From contig CM060855.1 in the NCBI GenBank assembly GCA_030737835.1, forward strand, positions 18,116,378 to 18,180,377: a stretch of DNA of 64,000 nt. Reading direction: 5' to 3'. The notes below the pieces were generated by a model. The model was not told the origin of the DNA and did no database searches. It worked only from the letters and a program-made list of their open reading frames with translations. This document shows positions 1 to 12,290 of this stretch, piece by piece (position 1 is the stretch's first letter; every line of letters starts with the position of its first letter). This stretch comes from Acorus gramineus (Eukaryota; Streptophyta; Magnoliopsida; Acorales; Acoraceae). The position numbers were made by a program, and so were the translations under genes.

Positions 1-3000
1 CATTCTCGAAGCGGGGTGGATATTCTACCCCAGCTAACTGCCGAATGGTAAATGAAAAGTTCAATAATTGCAGACAACTGAATACTTGAAGTAAGGAAAG
101 CCACAAACATATTCAACAAGTATCCTACTTGAGAATTTTGATAAAATATAAATTTAAGGGAAATGTGCAGCATATACTGTATACACTAATGTTTTATCGT
201 CTAATTCTTCTTCCACCACCGCGGAAAATATATTTGACCTAGAAAGGTGGTAATGATAATTATCAAATATCCCAACACCATGGATGTAAGTGAATATAAC
301 CAAAGAGCTTTTACCATTAACCCCCCATAGGACCTAGTAATATCAGTCAGAAAGGCCTGGCTCCTGAGTAAATTTGACAAAGACAGATCCTTCTAAATAC
401 CATGGAAAGAAATGCATCACTTTGGAGGTCCCTCAGGAGCCTACAGTGGCAGATGGAAAGGCTATCCACCAATATGATGATGATGTGTGTCAAGATGTCA
501 GATGAGATTATGGTTCTTATGGTGCTACCGAGCGAATCAAGCAATTCTTTTGAGACTGCAGCATGACATTGGACCTGAGGTCTCCAATCAGATGGACCTC
601 CAAGCCCAGTTGGTAAAAATCTAGGGTTGCTCCTTATGAGGGTGCAAATCTGAGTCCTTGAAAAATGTGGACCAGACGGCTGATGGTTGGAAAATCCATC
701 ATCTTTTGGAATTGCCGATGGTCCACTCTCTGAACCTGCCTTCAGGTATGCTCTACCAGCAGGGCCTGGTGAACTTCTCATGTACTGTTAAATTACCAGG
801 TGGCCTGTCAATTATCCGAATACATCTGTATCTACTCCAAATCGGTATCCAAATAATAGAAATTATCCAATATTTGATTATTCGGAGTGCGGATATGGGT
901 ATTATTGGATAGGCCTATTCCCTCCAGCCTGGGAGGGGGGCCCCAACCCCGGGCCTCTAGGAAGAGGCCCAACAACTGGCCCATGTGGGGAATCGCCGAT
1001 TGTGGGCGTACGGGGGTTCGGGGGCAGCGCCCCCAACTCGAATTTTTGTCATGGATATTTTGGTCTTTTTTTGTTTTAGGGTTTGTACATCTTGTAATTA
1101 TATAAGGGACCTTTCGGCCTCCATTACACAATACATTATTCCATTTATTTCTTCTAGTATTAGTGTATCCAATTGAAAAATATACATCTATTGTAAAATT
1201 AAAAATGTTTGTACTATAAACCGTTCATATTCATTATCCTGCATGATTAATCACAATCTTGAAGATTTAAATAATTGTCGTATTCTCTATGTATGATGTA
1301 TGGAAGAGCTCTAAAACTTCAATTCTCATCTCTCTTTAATATATCACCACTCAAATCAGTATCCATATTTAGACATATCAATTATCTGAAAAATATCTAT
1401 AACCCCTCTGAATCCAAAGATATCCAAATTCCAATATTGATATTCATATCTGAATGATTTAGAATAGATATGAATATTAAGGTATCCGATCTATGTTTTT
1501 CAAAAAAAAAAAAAAAAAAAAGTGTCTGATCTGTTCACAGGGTTAGATCCAAAGTTAAAGCGAAGTCATGTGGTTGAGCATTGATTGCGGGTTGGAGACC
1601 TTTTCAATATTGTACTCCATATTATCCATCTCTAGCTAATTAGAGGTTCGGGCAAACCCCAATCTAGGGTCTTCCAAGGAGTTGAAGCAAAAAGTGATCG
1701 TGCCTAAAGAGTGAGACATGAGAATGAGTTATTGATGCACCACTCATCTGTGAGTTATGTTTTGCACAGATTATCTATTGATCACCAACTTGTGAAGTGC
1801 CAGTTCAGCAAGTCAATCTGGGAGAAGATCAGGCCTCCTTTCGGGAAGCCTATTAAATAAAATTTAAATTGAATGTTAAGGAGATGCTATGGGGTTTCAA
1901 AAAATAAATAAAGAGAAAATGATCAAGGCAAGAAGAGTAAATTCATGATATTCATCTCTATCATGCTTCATGCTATTTGTTAGGCTATAATTGAATGAAA
2001 ATGAAAGGTCTTCGACAACAAAGAGAACTATGCAGAGATCGTGTGGGCCTTATGGTTGAATAGAAATGAAAAAGTCTGCAACAACAAAGTATTATGTAAA
2101 GATCGTGGGCCTCTGTTATTTGTTCGCTTACACACTGGTGCATACTATTTAAAGGCAGATTTTATTTATATTCAGGGGAGGGTCTTTTCTGGTGGAGGAC
2201 TATGGTGTAACTATCTTTTAAAGGCAGATTCTATTTCTATTCAGAGGAGGACCTTTTTCTGGTTGAGTGAGAACTATGTGAGAGGGGATCTGGTGATAGG
2301 AAATCCTGATATCCTTACATTGGTATTTTGAGAAAAATAAGAGAAAATCAAATAGTTTTGGTACCAACCTTCAGCTCATTGTATGCAGCATAATATTGGG
2401 GGTACCTCCCTGTAGCTCCCCCAAAAGCTTCTTGCCATGTATCAAGGAGAATTAAAATCTTCTCTCTCACATTCAAATCAGGCTACAAAATGAATGTAAA
2501 AACAACATTCGAGGCATTAAAAAGATGTTATGTAAATAAAGAAATCAAATGTTGATGGAAATCATCATTGGAAGAAAAGACGAGCTAACAAACCTTTTTC
2601 TTCACAATTTTCACCATTTCATGTAAGATATCCCGCTCAATGATTTGCTTATAAACATTTTCTCCACAATTTTTACTGAGAGTCTCCAAAACCTGGATCA
2701 GCGTCACAATGCAAATTCTTATACATTGAAGAGGAACAACCGAATGTTTGGAGATAAATAAGACTATATCAAGCAGTGCATTTAGTGCATCACTGGAATA
2801 GATTGGGGGATGGGGATGGATGTTAGAGAGCAATAGCCTTTTTTATCAGTCAGGAACGGGATCGTTCCATGTTGACTACCTAATTCTATGTTTTACTGTT
2901 GTTGATAGGGCAGGTGTCATATTATTTCATATGCATCCCATACCATTTGAGCACCATGATGAAACCTTGTAGATATCCCCATGGCAATGGGTCATAATAG

Positions 3001-6000
3001 ATGGGTTCACTCTCTTCTTCTTAGTTCTTAGTTTTACCACTACTCGACGTATTGCTTGATGTAAAACGAATAATGGACATGTTTCATCTTTTATTGAATC
3101 TTTTTCTAGTCTCGATAAATAATTTGATACATCCAAATTAACGCAGCTCTGACATGGCATTTACAATTTACAGGGAAGAGTATTATATTTTTTGCTATAA
3201 AATATACTACTAAATTCCAAAAAGCATGAGTGAAGATGAATTTGGATACTCATGCTCTTCTTACTGTGTACAGATCAACTGAATTGTCCAAGTTCTTAAA
3301 TAAATATTAAACATGAACTGGGAAGATTTTTGACCATGCAAATCACAATAGAGAAATAGAAGGTTAAAATTTCAGAGTTCAGACATGAGCTAAGGTGATT
3401 TCTTTGAATAATTTATTATTTCCTTTACAATAAAGAAGTGTGCATGCACAAAAGCACATACATCAGTTTTCAAGTATGAGTGCATGCCTTAAAAGTTTTC
3501 ATCTTTCCAATAAACAGTTACATAACAGGGCCAGCATAAAAATTAGGACAATTAAACCATATATGCTTACAACGAGAACAAGAAGTTGTATCTTTGGATT
3601 TTTATTTCCTAGACGCTTCTTGAGTATCTTTAGGGCATCCTTTGCTTGCCTGCATGGAAGAGAGTGATGTTCAAAACACTAGCATGACACCCTCATAATG
3701 ATTCACACTGCACTTAGAAAAGCTACTGATGGATTCGGCATCTCTTTGGATAAAAGTACACCTATATAATCAGAAACCCAATGATAACTAAATTTCTGTA
3801 AAAAATATCTGCTTCGTAATCATATTGGTCAAATATCTTAGTTACATGAATTCATACTAAGTACTGACATAAAATGTATTCAGTCTACTGATGCCATTAG
3901 CCGTTTTATTAGAATTTTTTATCTGGTTGAAAGAATCAAGATCCATGCCTTTTGATAACCTCTCAAGAATTCTTTTGGATGTATAAAAATATTCAAGACA
4001 AATGCAACATCAGATGTATGAAGCCGCAAAATTATGCGTAATCAATTTTCCAGTATGGTATAAAATAAAAATAAAACTTGGGCTGTTGACCAGAATAGTT
4101 GCGGGCATGTGCAATAAGCATGTAATATTTGGGAAAGATGAGAAGCAAAGTGAAAACTGTATCAGTTAATGAGAGTTTTTTAAACAACTTCAATCAGGAA
4201 CTAAATGAGATTTGCTCCACCTGAGCTTCAGCTCATCACATTTTCTAATGAAATGACCTTATAATATGAGAGTTTTTTCTTATCACATTTTGTTAGTCAA
4301 TAAGATTTGTGAATCACATTATGAGGTTAATTAAAAAATAGTTTATGACATGCAGAGGGTGAGAATATCATGATAAAAAAAAAAGTTACCATAAGATCCC
4401 TATATACTATAGAATGCAGATAAGAATGCCAAACCATAATAACTCACTTTGTCCCCGAATAAGTTTGTCCAATTCCCCACCAATTTCTGTACAGACCATG
4501 AATGTACCAAAGATATTTAGTTTTATAGCTGACTAGGGCGGATTTTGTGCAGGGGCTTCTAGTGTACATTTTGAGTGAGGTCTATGAGGAAGACTTGTGA
4601 TTGAGGAGTGATTGATTGATGTTTTGTCAACAGGTCTGTAGACTGCTTGTCTACATTCCTGGTCCCCTTTGACTTTCCCTTCTATTTTCTCTCTTTACTT
4701 CCTTTATCAGATGCCTTTGGGCTACGTACTCCTTGATATATAATATCAATAGGTGGATAGCCTACCTTTATTTATATTTTCATCATCATCACCCGGATGC
4801 AAACAATCACCCACAAACCATGTGCATTATGTAAGCCCATGGGATTCGAACTTGAGACCTAAGGGGAGCAAACCCATGGTACTAGGCAAAGAACCAGCCC
4901 CGTGTGATTTAACAATAAATACACATTTAAAATATTTTTTTCCCTCATATCCAATTTGAAAACCCACCTCCTCACCTACAACATAAATTCATTTGAACGA
5001 AACTCACATGTTTTCTTTCTATTTCTGCAATCATGATCATAAGAAAGTATTCCATAACAAGCCTCTCAAATGCCATTTATCAACACCAAACATCAGACTT
5101 GCTCTATTCAGGCGAATACTCTCATACCCAACATAGTTATTCCACAAAAATAATCACAGATGGGGACGACACCTGGATGTAAGCAATCCCCAACAAACCA
5201 TAACCATGCGCATCAAGTACGCCCGGAGGGTTTCGAACTCGAGACCTAAGGGGAGCAAACCAATAGTACTAGCCAAATAATCAGCCCTATTTGGTTTAAC
5301 AATATATACATATAAATAACTTTTTTCCTCATCCCCAATTTGAAAAACCACTTTCATCACTTTCCACATCAAATTCACATGAAATAAACTCACATTTTTT
5401 TCTTTCTATGATTCTGCAATCAGGATCAAAAGAAAGAATTCGATAACAAGCCTCTCAAGTGCTATTTACTAAACCTCTAAATGCAAGAAGACTTGACCCC
5501 AATCGGGCGAATACTCTTATTCCCAACGTAGTTATTCCAAAAAATTCATTACACACCCTTCAATTACCTATAACAAGCAAGTAGCAAACCTCTCAACGGA
5601 ACCCAACTCTTCTAATGATAACATTCCACACCCAAATTCCAGCAACTGATATGGAAATCCAAGGAACAACATAATACATCCACACATCCTTTTCCCTTGT
5701 CCCCAAATTTAAAACCCACTTTCCATCACCTACCACATCAAATTCATTTCAACTAAACTCACATGTCTTCTTTCTCTGATTCCGTGATCAGGACCAAAAG
5801 AACGAATTCCATAGAAAAACCCTCAAGAGCCTTTTATCATTAGCAAATGTCTAAATGCAAGCTGATTTGACTCTCGTCGGCGAATATTCTTATTACCCAA
5901 TACACATATCCACAACAAAAAAAAAAAACATCACAAATGAAACATTCACCAAATCCAACTCTCTAATGAAAATTCTCCCATACCCAAAATTTCGGCAACC

Positions 6001-6293
6001 GATGTAAAAATCCAATTCCCACATCCCCAATTCCAAAACCCACTTTCCATAACCCACCCCCATCAAATTCAGTCCAACCAAATTCACATGTTGTCTATCT
6101 ACGACCGCTCGATCATGATCAAAACAACTAATCCAAAAAAAAAAACCAAATCGAATTCAAATGCGAAACAAGTGCATGTATACCCAGGGTCCATGTTGAT
6201 GATGTCGCAGAGCTCCAGGTTCACCGCCCAGTCCGGCCCTATCAACATATCACTCGTCGCCCTCTCGACGCACGCCGCAGCCGGACTCGCCAT
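1..6293 (-). CDS. TOL: TOM1-like (TOL) VHS-domain ubiquitin receptor, 5' part
   Basis: TOL proteins act as ESCRT-0-like adaptors: they bind ubiquitinated membrane cargo at the plasma membrane and early endosome and pass it to vacuolar degradation. Five exons splice in frame: 6293-6184, 3649-3571, 2692-2594, 2482-2369 and 37-1. Together they give a VHS domain of about 134 residues followed by its usual tail. Diagnostic stretches are [82 protein letters not shown] and AGVEYPPR. The start codon gives the family's usual MAS(P)[10 protein letters not shown]-terminus. The GAT domain and C-terminus lie beyond the left edge. Introns 1 (2534 bp) and 4 (2331 bp) are loaded with repeats, intron 2 is 878 bp and intron 3 is 111 bp. 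The family call is secure; the TOL subgroup cannot be decided from the VHS domain alone. Confidence 0.92.
347..781 (-). other. unassigned open stretch in TOL intron 4
   Basis: A 144-codon open frame (from [12 protein letters not shown]) lies within intron 4 of the TOL gene, on the same strand. It is Ser/Pro/Gly-rich in its first half and hydrophobic later. I recognise no domain. It ends just beside the repeat that starts near 802. It may be a remnant of a captured or inserted gene, or a chance open frame. Confidence 0.2.
802..1480. repeat. repeat A, homologous to the PPR intron, split by an LTR-like insert
   Basis: The segment starts CCTGTCAATTATCC and contains ATTCGGAGTGCGGATATGG, as does the intron of the PPR gene at 37633-37889. 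After position 1156 the similarity resumes (AGTGTATCCAATTGAAAAAT; GATTAATCACA; ACTCAAATCAGTATCCATATTTAGACAT). A second degenerate unit starting ATCAATTATC follows to about 1480. On the minus strand, the strand of the TOL gene, the unit begins GT and ends in TTGACAG. Confidence 0.7.
904..1156 (+). mobile_element. LTR-like insertion (about 253 bp) in repeat A
   Basis: This block has no counterpart in the PPR intron copy of the repeat. It is bounded by GTATT(A) on both sides (899-904 and 1157-1162), which looks like a target duplication. It holds a TATATAAGG box near 1099 and a GC-rich hairpin-like GGGGGCAGCGCCCCC. These traits suggest a degraded copia-type solo LTR, but the ends are not a clean TG...CA. 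Confidence 0.5.
1690..2120 (+). mobile_element. LINE 3'-end remnant (zf-RVT/RNase H-like peptides)
   Basis: The plus strand encodes [14 protein letters not shown] at about 1802-1845 and [15 protein letters not shown] at about 2044-2088. Both resemble the zinc-binding tail of plant non-LTR retrotransposon polyproteins (F/SxxIWxK; LWxxRNxxxxNNK). Frames are broken between the two, so this is a dead fragment inside TOL intron 4. Confidence 0.45.
1987..2265 (+). repeat. two short degenerate tandem duplications
   Basis: A unit of about 62 bp (TTGAATGAAAATGAAA..., ...AGATCGTG) at about 1990-2048 recurs at 2055-2112. A second unit of about 70 bp (AAAGGCAGATTTTATTTATATTCAG...) at about 2150-2200 recurs at 2217-2265. 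They lie in TOL intron 4. Confidence 0.6.
4745..6140. repeat. degenerate tandem repeat (3-4 units of about 330-400 bp) in TOL intron 1
   Basis: The same string of motifs occurs in order near 4960-5150, 5330-5570, 5700-5920 and 6000-6140. The motifs are CCCCAATTTGAAAACCCAC, CATCAAATTCA...AACTCACATGT, TTCTTTCT...TGATCA(G/T)GATCAAAAG, CAAGCCTCTCAA, CGAATACTCTTAT and CCCAACGTAGTTATTCCA. The last partial unit reaches to within about 50 bp of the exon 1 donor, so the duplicated sequence came from the intron itself. Confidence 0.75.
4790..5300 (-). repeat. two SINE/tRNA-like blocks
   Basis: Segments at about 4790-4920 and 5160-5300 share GAACTCGAGACCTAAGGGGAGCAAACC and TGTGATTTAACAATA-type sequence. 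On the minus strand each carries a B-box-like GAGTTCGAAACCC (degenerate in the first copy). They may be a SINE duplicated together with the intron repeat. No complete A box was recognised. Confidence 0.35.
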
Positions 6294-6483
6294 CAGAAGA
6301 TGTCACAAACCACTCCCTGAAAACGTGCGAAGAACAACAAAAGCTCAGATCTTTTCATCAAAATCACCAAGAAATCCAAAGCAAAAGACGTCAAAACAAG
6401 TTGTGAATTGGAATCATTGAATCCGAACCCAAAGAGACGGAGATCTGTTGAAAGGGTTTAAGAGAATTGTCGATCGGGAGAGA

Positions 6484-8018
6484 CTTTGACGCGTGTAATT
6501 TATAGGTCGGATGGGTGTGGTGGATCAACAGGTCAATTATGTGGAATATTGAATTCGTTATTTCAGACATTAAAAATTGGTTGTTTTTTTTTGCATGTTA
6601 GTCCCCTAAAGTATCTGATTTAGCAGGAACGTCCCCACGAAAACTTGTTCTTGAAGAAAACCGTATGGGCATAAAACTTTGTCCATCTCATACCAAATAA
6701 TAATATTGTTTATATCTATTACATTCTTAACTTATACTCGAAAAAAAAAATTAATGCACCAGATTTACATCATAGATAATAGTTTTTATCCAGATTTGGG
6801 GTGATCTGAACTCCGCGTAGTGCGTTCTCAACTATTGTTCCTGTTGTGGATGACATAAGTTCTTCATCAGGCAAATTAACTTTCTTGTTGTGTTTTGATT
6901 TTTATTGGAATGATTCGTGTACCTAGATTTTATTCTGTTTTATTATTCTATGACCTTTTTTATCATGATAAATCTTTTTTCGGATTCATCTTCCACTGTC
7001 AAGGGCGAGGGGATCCGAGAGTATATGATGGGATCTTGATCTCGATCGATCGCTCTAATATCGAGAATGGGGGGATCTGGTAGGATCATCCACATCACCA
7101 TGGTATACACTATCTTTTCTAGTTGATATGGTCATAGTGTTTATACATATGAATGTCACGTGTGATTGGAGGAATTGATCTGTCGACGACATGTATTAGG
7201 TCATCGTTAGGTTACTGATGATACGTGACGATCAATAAATAGTCCGGATATAAATGCGTGGCAGGCTAGGATTGACTTGTGGTGGTCACGTGGTGGATGG
7301 TGATTGAGCTACAGAAAATAACCCCCACAATGGTTTATAAAAATGGAAGAGATCAATTCAAAATTTACCCATTAACAAAATGTGCTTTAGTACATACATA
7401 ATAACTATAGAAATTATATCTAAATTATTATTGGGTGGTTGATGATGTTCTGGTTGAATATCGAAATTCGAATTCAGATGATTCGTTCGATTGGTACCAG
7501 TTCATACCAATTGGTTCATACAATTATCGCATGAATTGTTACTAATTCGTACACATTCTTACGATTGTGTACGAATTAGTGCAAATTGGTAATTGGCAAC
7601 AATTGATGCAGGCTCGAACAAACTTGTATTATTTCCTATCAATTCATATTGATTGTGGGAATTCAAATTTTATTATGTTTATAACTTTATAATAATTTTT
7701 TAAATTAATAATAATTATTATATATAATTTTATAAATACAGTATTCATTGAATTTGAATATTGCAAGAACAAATATTCGAAGACACTTCATATCTGAATT
7801 TTTAAAATTCAAACCATATTATCATTAATATGATTGATAATTAACTGCCCTGATATTAGATTCTGAAAACAATGGGCGGTGTATTTTTATATTGTAACAC
7901 AGGGTTTTGTTTGGATAGATATATATTGGATTATGTTGGGGGTGTTTATGCAAAAATGCCTGACAAAAAATTCACCGGCCAACCTTCTTGACCTTATTTT
8001 TTTGGTATTTTATTCAAA
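6484..8018. other. intergenic, no gene seen; hairpin at 7541-7580
   Basis: The region is AT-rich with no credible coding exon. Arms ACTAATTCGTACAC (7541-7554) and GTGTACGAATTAGT (7567-7580) form a perfect 14-bp stem with a 12-nt loop. Surrounding TTGGTACCAGTTC and CAATTGGTTC motifs suggest an old inverted-repeat element. Confidence 0.5.
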
Positions 8019-8504
8019 GGGAAATATTCATATAACCCCCTGTCTTTTTTTGAAATCCATACAACTCTTTAAAACACCTATACATATCCAAATAACCACC
8101 TATGTTACACATCCATTGACAGATGAAAAATAATCTATGAATATTCCATTTAGTTAACCCTCATTAAAAATACAATACATCAAAAAACCCCTATAATTTG
8201 TTAAAAATACAGAAAACCCTATGTGAAAGATGATTTTACTCATCCGAATAAATTACAAAATCTTTTTCAAATGGGTAAAATCGTTATTTACGTAAATTTT
8301 TTTGCATTTTTAATACATTGTAGGGAGTTTTGCTACTGTGTTTTCAGTCAGGGTTAACCAAAAAGAAGATCTGTCAACAAAAATTTAACTCAGGGGTTAT
8401 TTGGATTTACATATGTATTTTCAGAGGGTCATATGGATTTCAGTAAAAGACAGGGGGTTATATGGATTTAAGACTGTTTGCAGGGTTTTTTTTTAATATT
8501 TCTC
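8019..8504. mobile_element. MULE-type MITE, copy 1
   Basis: The element begins GGGAAATATTCATATAACCC and ends in the inverted form, with GGGGTTATATGGATT motifs near 8455-8470 and a final AATATTTCTC. Flanks are TTATTCAAA (8010-8018) and ATATTCAAA (8505-8513), a 9-bp duplication with one mismatch, which is typical of Mutator-like elements. It has no coding capacity. Related copies lie at 26543 and 56792. Confidence 0.8.
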
Positions 8505-8959
8505 ATATTCAAAGGAAACGCGGTTTGGCTGTAATTTTCCATATTTGTCCTTATCAAAAACGTCGAACTTCTCTTACGTAATAAGCAGCTGTACATTTAT
8601 ATAATTTGGACTCATGTGTAATTTTGTAAAGCGTTCCAGAAGCGGTCCCGTGCAAATGTGCAATATACTCTCATATTTATAATAAATTTTTTTTATGTTT
8701 TTAAAAAGTATATTAGTGTATATATTTTAATATATACTTTACTTTTATAACATTTTGTATTTTAATAGAAAACTTTATTTAAAAAAAAAAATCAGTGAAG
8801 ACTATAGATGGACATAGTATTTTTCAATTTTGTATTTTTGGTAATTCAACTGATTCATTTTTTCTACTATAACCATAACCTACTATATATGTATGTATAT
8901 GTATATTGGGGCTTTTATTTTTGCTCTGTAAAGTTAAAACTCTATTTCATTATAATTTT

Positions 8960-9120
8960 TTAATCGGAAGGAGCACATAGGTGAAAGAGGAGTGGGAGTG
9001 GTGGGGGGACGAAAGATGGAGGAAGAGGGTGACCTGTGACTGACCCCTCTCTTTCTCTCTCTCCTACCCACTGTCGTCCTCCTCCACCTATACCTCCCCC
9101 GACGCGACCACCATTCTCCC
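8960..9120. repeat. left half of a polypurine/polypyrimidine repeat
   Basis: A purine-rich then pyrimidine-rich block (GGAGTGGTGGGGGGAC..., CTCTCTTTCTCTCTCTCCTACCCACTG). The 2.36-kb solo LTR interrupts it at 9120. The right half continues at 11486-11650. Related blocks lie at 14060-14390 and 53910-54330. Confidence 0.55.
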
Positions 9121-11480
9121 TGTAACAACTGTGACTTTTAGGCTTTGAATTAAATTTCCTTGTGGTGTGTTTAGTACCCCAAATTTTTTTTATAATTTGG
9201 CATGGTTGAACTCTTTGCTTCGTTGGCTTTCCAACGCCTCTTACGGATCGTAAATCGGATGCGTATATGTCAAGTTATGAACCAAACCGTAGCAGGGTGT
9301 CAAACAGTGTCTGACGGATCTTATAGGTGCCGTCGAGCACTTAGGCGGCGGCTCTTGGTGGAGCCGTCGGGTGATTGAGCGACGGGCTCAATAAGAGCCG
9401 TCGATTTGGACGGAATTTGAATTTGAAATTTCAGTCATTTTTTGAAGGAACAATGGCATTGAATGTGGTTATTCGGGTTTCATGGTGTCGTAAATTTTGT
9501 CCCCACGTGTTTTCGGTTATTAAATCCCTCCTTCTCTCTCCCTTTTTGGCATTGAAACCAAAACCCAAAAAAATTTAGCCTTCTCTTCGGCACAAGTGGT
9601 TGGGGGCTCGGGAAAGATGTTTCGATGAAGTTTTGGTGAGTTTTCTAAAGAGCTTTTGATTCATAGTAATCCCTTTTAGAAGTCTTTAATAGATGATCTC
9701 GTTTTAAAGGTTTTCAAACAAAAAGAATAAGTTTTCTTCTTGTTTTTTTTAAGGTCTTGATATGATTTCGGGTCTGGTATTATACCAATGATTTGTCGAT
9801 GCTTTTGTGAAGTTTTTACAAGTTTGTGATGATGATATTGAGTCTCAATGCATATATTTGAAGTTTATGATTTCTTAGGTTTTCTTGTTGGATTTTTCCT
9901 CATAACTTCAATGGGATTTAGATGATTTTCGGATTTAATGTTATAGCAGTGATGTTTTAAGATTTCTAAGATGGTTTGTAAGTCTTTCATGTAAAAATAA
10001 TATGTTTATGTATATACCATGTTTAGGTTAGTTCGTTTAAGGTAGAAATCATGTTTTTATGACCTTTAAGCCTTATGTTGAATCTTATACGCATAGATCC
10101 GAATCTATGCATATATTTATGATTTTTTTTTTCGGGGTTTAGACGTATATCCATATTAGTTAATTATACTTATGATAGACCTAGGATTTTCAAAGATATT
10201 TTCATAGAGTTTTTATTGGTCTTAATTGGATTTTTCGTACGTATGATTTGATTTCGATGTAAACTCTTTTCTGTTTTACAATGTTTAAATGACTCACGTA
10301 GGGTTTTTGATGATAGAATGTGTTGGGGTATTTTTTGTAAAAAGAAAATAGGGTTTCATGCTTCTGTCTCGGGACGGCTCCAATGAGAGCCGTCGGGCAT
10401 GTTTCGGACGGCCCTTGTGGGAGCCATCAGATCTGACAGAGACGGCCCTTGTGGGAGCCGTCGGTTTTAGTGTGTACGGGTACCGTTAGGTCTTGTACTA
10501 TTTGCGCGTATTATGACTGAGTTGTATCGTTTTAGGACTGGTTAGGTTGCTATAGATTATTGTGGATTGATTTGCGTGTCGTTGGACCGAAGGTGAGTGG
10601 GTCTAGTCTCTTATGTAGTTTTGAAGGATTTTATGAATGATTTAAATTGCTATTTTATGTATAACCTCGAGCATGTCATATTATATAGGTTGAGGCCTCA
10701 TTGTGTATTGTGTTGGAAAATATGAATATTTTGAAACTGCCGCATGCATATATATTAGAATATTTAAAATGTAAAACATGTGGTTGATCATGCATGCATC
10801 GCATCGCCTAGGTTGCTCAGTCTAGGTGACTTATGTCTAGGTGACATGTGTCTAGGTGACACGATTTCCTGAGTGAAATCCTTATGGCTAGGTGCCATGG
10901 AATACGGGCACGCGTGTCCGTTGCATTCATTTGCATCATATAGTTTGAGAAAGTTCCTTTGAAATTATGCATCAAAATGTTATTCTTATTTAAGTTATGA
11001 TTATTGATGTATTCTTATATATATGCAATTGTTTCGGCGAAATTTTATCAAGGTTGTTATTTTGAAAATATATTATATTATTAGGACGAAAAGGTTAATT
11101 TACTAAGCGTGTGGTAGCTCACCCCTCTTTTTCCAATCTTTTAGAGTAGCTGTTGGTGGTCATTGATCTCAGTGGTGGTGATCGTAGTTCGTGCATTTAT
11201 CTTCTGTTGCATCTAGGTGGTTGAATAAGCCTTTCCTTGGCATGTAGTTTTCCTTAGTCCCTTTCAGCAAAAACAATTGGATGTTTGAGTTAAACTATTT
11301 TGTGTGTAATCATCCGCGTTTAAGATGAATTATGTTTAGATCCTGGTTATGTTTTATCATTGGTATGATTAAATAAATCTCTTATGTTTTCAAAATATGT
11401 GACCTGTATTTTATCGAGGAAATTGAGTAACGGACCGTATTCGAGCTTCAAAATGGAGTCTTGGGTACGGGGGCGTTACA
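9121..11480. mobile_element. solo LTR, 2360 bp, with perfect 5-bp target duplication
   Basis: The block starts TGTAACAACTGTGAC and ends GGGGGCGTTACA, that is TG...CA. It is flanked by CTCCC at 9116-9120 and 11481-11485. It contains many copies of a GAGCCGTCG/CGACGGCTC motif, at 9320-9410 and 10370-10470. There is no gag-pol coding sequence. A long solo LTR of a gypsy-like element, left by recombination between two LTRs, fits best. The orientation was not determined. Confidence 0.8.
9315..10475. repeat. GAGCCGTCG hairpin-motif clusters in the solo LTR
   Basis: The words GGCGGCTC, GAGCCGTCG, GACGGGCTC, GACGGCTCC and GACGGCCCTTGTGGGAGCCGTCG occur at about 9320-9412 and 10372-10466. Pairs of inverted words form short GC-rich stems in an otherwise AT-rich LTR. 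Their role is unknown. Confidence 0.65.
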
Positions 11481-11485
11481 CTCCC

Positions 11486-11650
11486 TCACCCCGGCCTCTC
11501 TTTTTCCATCTTCCTCTCCCTCTCCGTCCTCCTCCGATGTTAGCTGTCTATTGCCATCCTCTCCACCCACTGCCGATTGCCCCCTGTTTTTTTTTTCTCT
11601 TCCTCTCCCCTGCCATTCACCTCACCCCAAAATTTTTTTTATGGGTGGGT
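11486..11650. repeat. right half of the polypyrimidine repeat
   Basis: A C/T-rich block (CTTCCTCTCCCTCTCCGTCCTCC, CCACCCACTGCCGATTGCC) continues the pyrimidine-rich sequence left of 9120 and ends near TTTTTTTTATGGGTGGGTG. Open frames here are compositional and not genes. Confidence 0.5.
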
Positions 11651-11689
11651 GCTCACAGCTCAAATTAGTGATGAACCTAAGATTTTTAG

Positions 11690-12290
11690 AGCGAAATCAA
11701 GAAAGTTTGAGTGTCATTACATTACTATATTTCATGGGGGTATCCCTCCTATTTATAGGCAAAAGGTGTTGGGTGTTAACGTTGACGTGTAGGAGTCTTT
11801 AGAGGAATCTTCCACGTGGCATCTCTTGGGTCGACCACGTGGAGATCCTCCTGATCCTCCATGACTGAGTCATCATACATGTTTTGGTACTTATTTGGAT
11901 AAGTAAGCCTTTTAGAGGCTTCTGTTGTGCTTGGTTTGCTGACTCAACTGATTTGTTGGAAGTTGGACCGGGAAGCCACCTTTGGGTCCGCTCTTCCTTG
12001 GTGGTCCTGACCTGAGATTAGTCTTTGGACATATATTGCCATTGATCGATCTAGTTTATTGCCTCTCCTTGAAAGTTTGAGTCGAGTGCTTGTCATTGAA
12101 TGTGCATTGTCCTCGGATGGCTTGGTCTGCAGTTCCTCATTCGAAGGTCAACTCAGACTCACCTCCTTCAAACATGAATTGTCTTTGGGTGGCTTAGTCT
12201 ACAACACTTCTTGGATAGGCTCGGTTGACATAGACAGTTATTTTCAAACTGATTGATAACATGTGTCGTCAATCCGGATACGAGGGGTTT
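11690..12290. mobile_element. degraded LTR remnant
   Basis: The sequence has CATTTATAGGC-type TATA surroundings, CCACGTGGCATCTC, GACCACGTGGAGATCC and GATAACATGTGTCGTC. Similar words in similar order occur at 12650-13370, 39985-40270 and 54960-55190. I read these as decayed fragments of one LTR family. The ends are not defined. Confidence 0.4.

Noticed and set aside
2927..3160. 77-codon frame in TOL intron 2
   Set aside because: It looked partly like transposase sequence ([15 protein letters not shown]) but I could not match a family. No splice signals tie it to the gene.
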